Shown piece by piece: positions 1 to 6,149 of a stretch of 6,458 nucleotides of DNA. The DNA is from Desulfuromonadaceae bacterium UBA6124 (GTDB lineage Bacteria > Desulfobacterota > Desulfuromonadia > Desulfuromonadales > Trichloromonadaceae), in NCBI GenBank assembly GCA_002423365.1, contig DIVU01000068.1:1-6458 (forward strand), given 5' to 3'. The notes under the pieces are model-generated. The model made no database searches and was not told the DNA's origin. It was given only the letters and a program-made list of their open reading frames with translations. A program made the position numbers and the translations under genes. Every line of letters begins with the position of its first letter. Position 1 is the first letter of the stretch.

Positions 1-1585
1 GGGCGATCTCCTCGATGATGGAAATCTTGCCGGCGATCTCCTTCATGGCGGAGACGGTGGCGGAAACCGCCTCGCCCCCCTTCCGAGCGACATCGGCCGA
101 CTTGAGAGCAATCTTCTCGGTCTGCATGGCGTTCTCAGCGTTCTGGCGGATGTTGGCCGCCATCTGTTCCATGGAACTGGAAGCCTCCTCGGCGGCGGCC
201 GCCTGCTCCGTCGCCCCCTGGGACATCTCCTGCGAGGTGGCGCTGAGCTGCTGGCTGCCCGAGGTGACGTTATCGGCAGCGGTACGGACCTGCAGCACGA
301 CCTGACGCAGGCTGGACACCATCTCCTTCAGTGCAAGGAGTAACTTGTCCTTTTCCGAACGCTCCCGCACCTCGACCAGCAGATTGCCGCCGGCGATCTC
401 CCCGGTCAGACCAGCCACACCGTTGAGCCCCTCGATCATCCCCCTCAGACTCTGCATCAGCCGATCCTGGGGGGACCGATCACGAACTTCCAGCGCCAGG
501 TTGCCCTGGGAAATCTCTTCGCTCAGCTGCGTCACGTCGTTCATGGCGGCGATCAGGGCATTGAGATTGAGCCGGATCTTGTCGAAATCCCCGCGATAGG
601 CGACGGCCAGCGGTTCGGGCAGATCCCCCTTGGCGATGCGCTCGAGGCTTTCGAGCACGACCGTGAGCGGCGCCATGAAGGCCTCGACCACGTTGTTGGT
701 GCCGACGATCAGCTCCCGCCAGGATCCGGCGAAATCGCCGGCTGCCGCGCGACTATCGAGACGCCCGTCGCGGATGGCGCCGGTCAAGCCCTCCATTTCC
801 GCCAGCACGGCGGCGATGGTCCCTTTCATTTGCGTTAAGGCCCGGGCCATGTCACCGATTTCGTCCCGCTGGTCGATGCGGATGTCGACGCTCATATCCC
901 CCTTGGCCAGGGCTTCGGCGAAGGCCACTCCCTGGGCCAGGGGAACGGTGATGCTGCGGGTGATAAGCCGGCCGATGACCAGCGCCAAAATCAGCACCAC
1001 CAAGCCCATGACGTAGATGACCGTGCTCATCAACTGGGCCTTGGCGAAGACATCCTTGATCGTGGCATCGGCTTCGGCGATCTGGGTGTTTTTCAGTTGT
1101 TCGATCTTCTCGCCAAGCTCCGCCGAAATCCGGTCAAATCCTTCCATGGCGACGTTTCCGGCTTCAATCCCCTGGGTGGCATAAAGCTCGGCCATGGCCC
1201 GGCCATCCACGTAATATCTATCGAACAGCGCGGCAAGGGCCTCGATTTCGGCCAAAGCTTGTCGGTCATTTTCCTCCGCGAACATCGCCCGATATTTTTC
1301 CAAGCCGGCACGAAAGTGCTCGGCCGCCTTCTCGGCTTCCGCGTAACCGGCCGGCTCGTGAGTCGCCGATACGTCGGTAAGATACTGCTGCACCTCGGTC
1401 GTAGCGTGGCTCATATCCTCGGCGACCAAGGTGAAGGGGAAGCTTTCCCCCTCAAGATGGGCGATCTTGCCGACCACCGATTCGGTGTTGAGCAGAATCA
1501 CCCCCAAGGCAATCAGAATCAGAAGGACAATAATGCCAAACCCCACCGCCAGCTTTCTGCCGATTTTCAGGTTTTTCCATTGCAT
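1..1585 (-). CDS. Methyl-accepting chemotaxis protein with periplasmic sensor and poly-HAMP stack (partial, C-terminus outside window)
   Basis: This is an inner-membrane chemoreceptor that would control CheA. I read 528 codons with no stop or frameshift before the window edge. A first membrane helix lies at about residues 12-32 and a second at 189-208, enclosing a mostly helical periplasmic domain of about 155 residues with a VQQYLTDVSAT segment (about 64-74) seen in helical-bundle sensors. A canonical HAMP follows (about 207-263, with DEIGDMARAL), then four HAMP-like units to about 430, and the start of the signalling helix with typical methylation-helix sequence (QEMSQGATEQAAAAEEASSS, about 453-472). 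The frame ends at KISIIEEIA, just before the expected hairpin tip. The start ATG at 1585 is preceded by GGGAAGGA about 9 nt upstream. A nearby ATG at 1580 is in another frame and gives only a short shadow frame. It lies 140 bp after cheA, with a likely terminator between, so it may be partly independent of the cheA operon. The ligand cannot be told from the sequence. Confidence 0.95.
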   Translation of the reverse strand, partial: MQWKNLKIGRKLAVGFGIIVLLILIALGVILLNTESVVGKIAHLEGESFPFTLVAEDMSHATTEVQQYLTDVSATHEPAGYAEAEKAAEHFRAGLEKYRAMFAEENDRQALAEIEALAALFDRYYVDGRAMAELYATQGIEAGNVAMEGFDRISAELGEKIEQLKNTQIAEADATIKDVFAKAQLMSTVIYVMGLVVLILALVIGRLITRSITVPLAQGVAFAEALAKGDMSVDIRIDQRDEIGDMARALTQMKGTIAAVLAEMEGLTGAIRDGRLDSRAAAGDFAGSWRELIVGTNNVVEAFMAPLTVVLESLERIAKGDLPEPLAVAYRGDFDKIRLNLNALIAAMNDVTQLSEEISQGNLALEVRDRSPQDRLMQSLRGMIEGLNGVAGLTGEIAGGNLLVEVRERSEKDKLLLALKEMVSSLRQVVLQVRTAADNVTSGSQQLSATSQEMSQGATEQAAAAEEASSSMEQMAANIRQNAENAMQTEKIALKSADVARKGGEAVSATVSAMKEIAGKISIIEEIA

Positions 1586-1661
1586 CGCGCTCAATCCTTC
1601 CCTGTCTCGGTAATCCGGTCTTCACTTCGACTCTTCCCATGAAAAGCCGACTGTTAAATTC
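1586..1661 (-). other. Leader region of the downstream receptor gene
   Basis: This stretch lies between the terminator after cheA and the start of the receptor gene. It holds the ribosome binding site GGGAAGGA (about 9 nt before the ATG). I looked for sigma-70, sigma-28 and sigma-54 boxes and saw no convincing one. The receptor may therefore depend on read-through from cheA or on a promoter I cannot recognise. Confidence 0.4.
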
Positions 1662-1693
1662 AAAAAAGCGGGCGCACCGCTGCCTTCCGCCCG
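1662..1693 (-). terminator. Probable intrinsic terminator after cheA
   Basis: On the minus strand CGGGCG (1693-1688) pairs perfectly with CGCCCG (1674-1669) around a 13-nt loop, followed after one C by six T residues (1667-1662). It begins 32 nt after the cheA stop codon. The stem is only 6 bp but all GC, so termination may be partial and could lower expression of the downstream receptor relative to cheA. Confidence 0.6.
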
Positions 1694-1725
1694 ACGACGG
1701 CGCGGCCCCTGCGGTGCTTCCCCGG

Positions 1726-3822
1726 TCAGGCCAACTGCTCGGCCCGCTGGATGAGTTGCGGGATATCGAGGATCAGCGCCACCTTGCCGTCGCCGAGGAT
1801 GGTCGCCCCGGAGAGTCCTTGCACATCCCGATACATCCGCCCGAGGGATTTGATGACGGTCTGGTGCTCGCCGATGACGTGATCGACGACAAAGCCGACC
1901 TGATTACCGTTGACGGCGGTGATGACGACCTGCTCGATCTCCGGCGGCGGGCCTGCGATGGCGAATTCGTCGCGGAGATGGACGTAGGGGACGAGGCGGT
2001 CACGCACTCGCACCAGGTTGCGGCCATGACTGGCGGCGACGTCGGCGCGGGTCAGTTCGATGCATTCCTCGACTATGCTTAAGGGAATGACGTAGCAGTC
2101 CTCGCCGATGGCCACCAACAGACTGTCGATGATCGCCAGGGTTAGGGGAATACGCACGCGGATGGTGGTGCCCTGACCGGCGACACTGTCGATGTCGATG
2201 GAGCCGCGTAACGCTTCGATGGCGCGCTTGACCACATCCATGCCGACGCCGCGCCCGGAAACTCCGGTTACCTTCTCGGCGGTGGAAAAACCGGCGGCAA
2301 AAATCAACTGAAAGACTTCGTGGCGGGAAAGCAACTCCTGTTCGCCGACCAATCCTTTTTCGACCGCCTTGCGGCGGATCGCTTCCTCGTTGAGTCCGGC
2401 ACCGTCGTCGACGATCTCGATGATGACGCTGTCACCGGAATGGATGGCCGCCAAACGGATTGTCCCCTGGCGTTTCTTCCCCGCCGCCTCACGCTTTTCC
2501 GGAGCTTCGATGCCGTGATCGATGCTGTTGCGGATGATGTGCACCAGCGGATCGTTGAGTTTCTCGATGACCGTCTTGTCCAACTCGGTGTCGGCGCCGG
2601 CGGTGGTCAGCTCGATCTCCTTGCCCAGTTCCTGGGAGAGGTCGCGCACCAGGCGCTTGAATTTGCTGAAGGTGGTGCCGATGGGGAGCATGCGGATGTT
2701 GAGGGTGTTGTCCCGCAGCTCGGCGGTGAGACGTTCCACCTCTTCGGCGATGGAGATCAGCTCGGCGTCTTCGCGGCCGAGGGCGGTCTGCGACAGGCGC
2801 GACTGGATGGTGACCATCTCGCCAACCAGGTCGACCAGGCGGTCGAGACGATCGGCGGGAACGCGGATGCTCGCCGCATCCCCGCCCTGCTGCTTCTGTT
2901 GCTGTTGACTGCGGATCTCCTTGACCTGCTGCTGTTCGGCCAGGGCCGACGCCACTTTGGAAGGGCTGACCACTTTAGCCTCGACCAGCATCTCGCCGAC
3001 CCGTTTCTGCTGGCGCAAAACTTCCTGCAAGGCGTCCGGGGTCAGATCGCCGCGCTCGATGAGGATATCGCCGAGCTTCTTGTAGCTGCTGTCCGTGCCG
3101 AGCAGTTCCTCGTCATCGATGAGATCGATCTGGATGTGGCAATCATCCTCGACGAAGATGAAGACGTCCTTGATGGCGTCGATATCCTCGCCGGTAGTGA
3201 GAATGACGTCCCAATAGGCGTAGGTCTGCTCCGGGTCGAGATCGGCCAAAGGCGGCACGTCGTCCATCTGAGCAACCACCTGGCACTTACCGAGCTCGCG
3301 CAGTTCGTTAAGCAAACAGAGGGGATTGGTGCCGGAGAGAGCGATTTCGCGGTTGGGGCGGAAGCGGATGCGATAGGTCCGCTGCAGGGCGGCGGCTGGG
3401 TTTGCCACCTTGCCGGGGCCGGGCGCGGCGGCGGACGCATCTTCCTTGACCGGCAACAGGGCGCGAAAGGCCCCGCGCAGTTCCTCGGTCCGTGTTGCAT
3501 CGCAGGAGTCGCCGCCGCAAGTGGCGTCAAGCATCGCCTTGATCTGATCTCGGGCCGCCAGGGAGAGACTGACCAGCGCCCCGGTCACCGCCAGTTCGCC
3601 GTTGCGCACCAGGTCGTAGACCGTCTCGATATCGTGGGTGAAGGAGGAGATGTCGTCGAAACCGAACATCGCCCCGGAACCCTTGATGGTATGCATGGCG
3701 CGGAAGACCGCGCCGACGATCTCCAGATCGTCGGGGCTCTCTTCCAGTTCGAGGAGCGAACTTTCCAGGGAGGTCAGAAGCTCGTAAGCCTCTTCGCGAA
3801 AGGCTTCATGGGGATTGGACAT
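1726..3822 (-). CDS. cheA: Chemotaxis histidine kinase CheA with MshEN/GspE-N-like insert
   Basis: Cytoplasmic kinase of 698 aa that autophosphorylates under receptor control and passes phosphate to CheY. Domains in order: HPt (about 1-105) with phosphorylated His44 in AMHTIKGSG; an alpha/beta-looking segment (about 148-235); a double LG-x-x-L-x-x-x-G motif (about 247-298) like the N-domain of GspE/MshE ATPases; a Gln-rich linker (297-312); the dimerisation helices (about 317-380, IRVPADRLDRLVDLVGEM); the HATPase domain with N box (HIIRNSIDHGIE, 428-439), G1 (DDGAGLN, 472-478) and G2 (GRGVGMD, 523-529); and a single CheW-like P5 domain (about 560-692). The usual CheY-binding P2 domain is not recognisable; the 148-235 segment may replace it. 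The start ATG at 3822 has GAGGGA 6 nt upstream and begins the natural HPt sequence. The open frame runs on to 4095, but that part lies across the STAS gene and is not CheA-like. It follows the STAS gene by 35 bp in the same operon. Confidence 0.97.
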   Translation of the reverse strand: MSNPHEAFREEAYELLTSLESSLLELEESPDDLEIVGAVFRAMHTIKGSGAMFGFDDISSFTHDIETVYDLVRNGELAVTGALVSLSLAARDQIKAMLDATCGGDSCDATRTEELRGAFRALLPVKEDASAAAPGPGKVANPAAALQRTYRIRFRPNREIALSGTNPLCLLNELRELGKCQVVAQMDDVPPLADLDPEQTYAYWDVILTTGEDIDAIKDVFIFVEDDCHIQIDLIDDEELLGTDSSYKKLGDILIERGDLTPDALQEVLRQQKRVGEMLVEAKVVSPSKVASALAEQQQVKEIRSQQQQKQQGGDAASIRVPADRLDRLVDLVGEMVTIQSRLSQTALGREDAELISIAEEVERLTAELRDNTLNIRMLPIGTTFSKFKRLVRDLSQELGKEIELTTAGADTELDKTVIEKLNDPLVHIIRNSIDHGIEAPEKREAAGKKRQGTIRLAAIHSGDSVIIEIVDDGAGLNEEAIRRKAVEKGLVGEQELLSRHEVFQLIFAAGFSTAEKVTGVSGRGVGMDVVKRAIEALRGSIDIDSVAGQGTTIRVRIPLTLAIIDSLLVAIGEDCYVIPLSIVEECIELTRADVAASHGRNLVRVRDRLVPYVHLRDEFAIAGPPPEIEQVVITAVNGNQVGFVVDHVIGEHQTVIKSLGRMYRDVQGLSGATILGDGKVALILDIPQLIQRAEQLA

Positions 3823-3857
3823 GGCGCTTCCCTCTCGGCATCGTAGCGGTGGAAATA

Positions 3858-4238
3858 TCAGACGGGACAGTTGGTATCGGACTTTTTCCCCAAGGGCGGG
3901 TCGGGGGCGGCCCAGAGGCAATCCCCCGGGTCCCCGGACAAGCAGAATCCCTGTACCCGATCCAGCCCGGCGGCCAGGATCACAGGAGTCAACGCCTCGC
4001 GGCCGGCAGGAGTCACCCGCATCCCGGGGTAGCTCTGATGGGTGCTCCACAGCAGTTGTACACAGGAGAAATCGGCTTCGGTCATATCCGCGCAATCGAC
4101 ATAAAGATTGGGATGCGCTTGCAGGGCCTCGACCAGGGCGGTCTTGAACTGGAGGATAAACGTGATGTCGGCGTTGCCCTCAACTCGCAGGGTCGCCGGT
4201 TGGCTTTCGGAGGGCGGAAGGAGTGTGCATTCGAGCAT
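3858..4238 (-). CDS. STAS-domain protein of chemosensory operon
   Basis: A 126-aa soluble protein with the STAS fold of anti-sigma factor antagonists (SpoIIAA/MlaB type). Visible hallmarks are an N-terminal strand with LRVEGNADITFILQFKTAL (17-35), then LYVDCADMTEADFSCVQLL (45-63), which matches the D-x-S-x-x-x-L segment of SpoIIAA. Ser58 sits where SpoIIAA is phosphorylated, with Asp56 two residues before it. No kinase domain is attached. Proteins like this are commonly found beside cheA in non-E. coli chemosensory operons; their role there is not settled, and an adaptor or partner switch is inferred. The start has AGGAG 5 nt upstream (spacer TCCCC). Odd points: six cysteines (4, 49, 59, 99, 107, 124) and a C-terminal tail of about 20 residues beyond the usual domain. 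It lies between cheY and cheA. Confidence 0.85.
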   Translation of the reverse strand: MLECTLLPPSESQPATLRVEGNADITFILQFKTALVEALQAHPNLYVDCADMTEADFSCVQLLWSTHQSYPGMRVTPAGREALTPVILAAGLDRVQGFCLSGDPGDCLWAAPDPPLGKKSDTNCPV

Positions 4239-4270
4239 GGGGACTCCTATCTATCCATGAAGGGGTTTCG

Positions 4271-4295
4271 GGCCGGCGCTGACAACCCGCCGGCC
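4271..4295 (-). repeat. GC-rich hairpin between cheY and the STAS gene
   Basis: GGCCGGCG (4271-4278) and CGCCGGCC (4288-4295) form a perfect 8-bp inverted repeat around a 9-nt loop. It begins about 13 nt after the cheY stop codon. No T-tract follows, so it is not a normal intrinsic terminator. It is more likely an mRNA stability or processing hairpin that sets the ratio of cheY to the downstream STAS-cheA message. Confidence 0.6.
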
Positions 4296-4308
4296 GTGCT
4301 CGGACTTG

Positions 4309-4674
4309 TCAGCCGATCAGCTTCTTGACTACGCCCAGCAGTTTTTCCGGGTCGAAGGGCTTGACCAGCCAGCCGGTGGCGCCGGCAGCCTTGCCCTTGG
4401 TCTTGAAGGTCTCCCCGGCTTCGGTGGTGAGCATCAAAATCGGCGTGAATTTATAGCTGGGCAAGGTGCGCAGGTTCTGGATCAGGGTGATGCCGTCCAT
4501 GCGCGGCATGTTGAGGTCGGTGATGACCAGGGCGAAAGGCTGCTTTTTGGCCAGATCGAGGGCGGCCTGGCCGTCGCCGGCCTCGACCACCGCGTAACCG
4601 GCGCCCTTGAGGGTAAAAGAAACCATCTGCAGAATCGACCGGGAGTCGTCAGCGGCAAGAATCGTTTTGGCCAT
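4309..4674 (-). CDS. cheY: CheY-type single-domain response regulator
   Basis: A 121-aa cytoplasmic receiver domain with no output domain, the presumed phosphoryl acceptor of the CheA encoded downstream. The acidic pair is Asp9-Asp10 (LAADDS), the phosphorylated residue is Asp53 (ITDLNMPRMDG), the switch threonine is Thr83 (MLTTEAGE) and the invariant lysine is Lys105 (VKPF). The position of E. coli Tyr106 is occupied by Trp102 (GATGWLVKPF), a bulky substitution common in CheY-like proteins outside the enterics. I chose the ATG at 4674 because AAGGA lies 8 nt upstream. The in-frame ATG three codons earlier (4683) overlaps that same ribosome binding site and leaves no spacer. It starts 45 bp after the short receptor and precedes the STAS gene by 70 bp. 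Whether it drives a flagellar motor, pili or another output is not shown. Confidence 0.95.
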   Translation of the reverse strand: MAKTILAADDSRSILQMVSFTLKGAGYAVVEAGDGQAALDLAKKQPFALVITDLNMPRMDGITLIQNLRTLPSYKFTPILMLTTEAGETFKTKGKAAGATGWLVKPFDPEKLLGVVKKLIG

Positions 4675-4682
4675 GGATTTCA

Positions 4683-4689
4683 TCCTTCT
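4683..4689 (-). promoter_or_regulatory. Ribosome binding site deciding the cheY start
   Basis: AGAAGGA on the minus strand sits 8 nt before the ATG at 4674. It abuts or overlaps the alternative ATG at 4683, which therefore cannot use it. Confidence 0.7.
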
Positions 4690-4719
4690 TTACGGGTTGC
4701 GAAAAAACCGTTTTCATTC

Positions 4720-5940
4720 TTAAAAAAGTTCGATATCGCCGGTGGCCAGGCTCGTCTGCGAAACCGGGTTGTGGCGGGCCCGTTCCACCAGCGCGGCGGC
4801 CTCGCCAAGCTGCCGGGCGAAGCGTTGCAACCGCTCCTCGCAATGGGTTTTGTTCGCATCGGAGAATTCCCGGGCCGCCAGCGGTAGCCGGGCGAGACTG
4901 TCAAGGATCTCGCCCAGGGCATCGATGCGCTTACCAACATGATCGATGAGCTGCGTGCACATATCCTGAAATTGCAGGGAGGTCACGGCGGTGCGCACCT
5001 TGGCGCTGACTTCCGTTGAAATCCGGCCGATTTCGTCGGCCGAATGCTCCACCTGCGAATTGAAGGATTTCAACTTGGCGGTCAATTCCTTGACACGGCT
5101 GTCCGTTTCCGTCACCAGATTGGCTTCCTGCCGGGCAATCTTGCCGATGGTGTTTTCCACCGCGTTGAGCGCCTGGGCAATGCCGCTGACCTCGTCGCCG
5201 ATCTTGTTGCTGAACTTGTTGGAATGCACCGAAAGGTTGCGCACCTCGCCGGCGACGACCGCGAAACCCTTGCCGGCCTGCCCGGCGCGGGCCGCCTCGA
5301 CGGTGGCATTGATCGCCAGCAGGTTGGTCTGATCGGCGATCTTCTTGACTTCGTCGAGCATGGTCAGAACCCCGAGAAACTGGGTGCTGGTAGCGGTCAT
5401 TTCCTCAAGCAGGCGCTTGGCGACCCGACTGTTTTCCGAAGCGGCATCGACGAAGGTGCGCAGAACCCCTTCGATCTCCCGCCAGAGGCTGTCGAAATCG
5501 AGACCATCGGCGGAATTCCGGCCGCCCTGCCGGGTGAGCTGATTCGCCAACTCGAACTGGCGGCGGGACTGGTCATCCATGCCGGTGAAACTGGCCACCA
5601 GCTTTTCGATGGCATCGGCGAGCAAGTCCTGCACCTGTCTGTTTTCATTGCGCACGACTTCGAACTGGGCGTTGAATTCGTTGGACATGAAACCCAAAAG
5701 CGACGAGGTCTTGGCGGTAAGTTCGGCGATCTGGCCGTCGATCTCCTGCCAGCGCCGCCCTGCCCGCGCGGCTTGCGACCGGAAGAGCCAGCCGGTGAGC
5801 AGCCCCCAGAGGCAGGCCATCCCCAGAACCAGCCAGAGCACCCCCGCCTCGGCATCGAACCACCAAAGCAGGAGCACGGCGGCCGCCGTCAGGACCGCAT
5901 AGGGCAAAACCAATTTCAGGAGGATATTCGTTTCTCTCAT
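4720..5940 (-). CDS. Short membrane-anchored methyl-accepting chemotaxis protein with CheZ-like C-terminal motif
   Basis: A 406-aa receptor-like protein. Two hydrophobic helices (about 9-27 and 33-53) are separated only by a short acidic turn (FDAEAG), so there is practically no periplasmic sensor and no recognisable HAMP; it must read a membrane or cytoplasmic cue. A long coiled coil leads to the conserved hairpin tip at about 201-236 (IADQTNLLAINATVEAARAG, then GKGFAVVAGEVRNLS). At the tip, Gln221 replaces the glutamate equivalent to Tsr Glu391, and Lys224 replaces Arg394. The returning helix carries LQFQDMCTQLIDHV (322-335), resembling the CheZ active-site helix. The tail is a flexible segment ending in GDIELF. 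The start at 5940 has AAAGGA 6 nt upstream; the in-frame ATG at 5958 has no ribosome binding site, and the frame's extension to 6096 runs through the sigma-54 promoter. It is the first gene of the cluster, 45 bp ahead of cheY. Confidence 0.93.
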   Translation of the reverse strand: MRETNILLKLVLPYAVLTAAAVLLLWWFDAEAGVLWLVLGMACLWGLLTGWLFRSQAARAGRRWQEIDGQIAELTAKTSSLLGFMSNEFNAQFEVVRNENRQVQDLLADAIEKLVASFTGMDDQSRRQFELANQLTRQGGRNSADGLDFDSLWREIEGVLRTFVDAASENSRVAKRLLEEMTATSTQFLGVLTMLDEVKKIADQTNLLAINATVEAARAGQAGKGFAVVAGEVRNLSVHSNKFSNKIGDEVSGIAQALNAVENTIGKIARQEANLVTETDSRVKELTAKLKSFNSQVEHSADEIGRISTEVSAKVRTAVTSLQFQDMCTQLIDHVGKRIDALGEILDSLARLPLAAREFSDANKTHCEERLQRFARQLGEAAALVERARHNPVSQTSLATGDIELF

Positions 5941-6041
5941 TGAGATTCCTTTCCACATTGTCGGCAACACCCCGAAAGGGTCCGGAGTGCCCCTCGCGAC
6001 AGTGACCACAACCTGTGTCGACGCAAAAAACATTTCACTTC
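5941..6041 (-). other. Probable 5' untranslated leader of the chemosensory operon
   Basis: If transcription starts about 12 nt after the sigma-54 -12 element, near 6041, the leader is about 100 nt. It contains the ribosome binding site AAAGGA near 5951-5946 and a weak potential hairpin (5991-5963, GGCA with TGCC, inner ACCC with GGGT). I recognise no known riboswitch class in it. Confidence 0.4.
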
Positions 6042-6051
6042 GGCCATATCG

Positions 6052-6067
6052 AGCAAGCTGTGTGCCA
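6052..6067 (-). promoter_or_regulatory. Sigma-54 (RpoN) promoter of the chemosensory operon
   Basis: On the minus strand the sequence TGGCACA-CAGC-TTGCT fits the consensus TGGCACG-N4-TTGCW, with the invariant GG (6066-6065) and GC (6054-6053) at the required spacing. It points towards the short receptor gene, with an expected start near 6041. It lies downstream of the terminator of the preceding gene, so the operon has its own promoter. Such promoters need a bacterial enhancer-binding protein; none is encoded in this window. Confidence 0.8.
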
Positions 6068-6077
6068 TAAATAATCA

Positions 6078-6149
6078 GGAAAAGACCTAAGGTCATGGGG
6101 AAAAGGCCCTAATCCCTCATCCATGGGTCTGTTTTGACAGGGGAAAAGG
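6078..6149. repeat. Three GGAAAAG direct repeats upstream of the sigma-54 promoter
   Basis: GGAAAAG occurs at 6078-6084, 6099-6105 and 6142-6148. The last two are part of a longer identical 10-mer GGGGAAAAGG (6097-6106 and 6140-6149). The start-to-start spacings are 21 and 43 bp, close to two and four helical turns, so all copies would face the same side of the DNA. They may be binding sites for a regulator, but the motif is short and purine-rich. Confidence 0.4.
6084..6094. promoter_or_regulatory. Short palindrome GACCT-A-AGGTC, possible operator
   Basis: A perfect 5-bp dyad around one base, located about 17 bp upstream of the -24 element, around -43 to -53 relative to the predicted start. 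It may bind a dimeric regulator. It is short enough that chance cannot be excluded. Confidence 0.35.

Noticed and set aside
1097..1642. 181-codon plus-strand frame and other plus-strand frames between 15 and 1642
   Set aside because: All are antisense to the second receptor, whose frame is continuous with clear membrane, HAMP and signalling features.
1639..2082. 147-codon plus-strand frame starting beside the cheA terminator
   Set aside because: It is antisense to the CheW-like end of cheA; the Asp-rich translation is a frame artefact.
2880..2940. Repetitive CTGCTG-type stretch as a possible repeat element
   Set aside because: It encodes the Gln-rich linker of CheA and is explained by the protein sequence.
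2320..3846. 508-codon open frame on the plus strand
   Set aside because: It lies fully antisense to cheA, whose domains and motifs are intact. Its translation is low-complexity Asp/Gly/Leu/Ala-rich with no recognisable motifs, typical of the antisense frame of GC-rich genes.
3823..4095. N-terminal extension of the CheA frame upstream of 3822
   Set aside because: The extension runs across the STAS gene in another frame, is not CheA-like, and the internal ATG at 3822 has a good ribosome binding site followed directly by the HPt domain.
5044..5943. 299-codon open frame on the plus strand
   Set aside because: It is antisense to the short receptor gene and mirrors its codon pattern; no domain or ribosome binding site supports it.
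5963..5991. Leader hairpin as a possible riboswitch
   Set aside because: The stem is short and imperfect and no known riboswitch core is visible; mentioned only as a weak hairpin in the leader entry.
5941..6096. N-terminal extension of the short receptor to 6096
   Set aside because: It would run through the sigma-54 promoter and predicted transcription start. The ATG at 5940 has AAAGGA at good distance and is followed directly by the first membrane helix.
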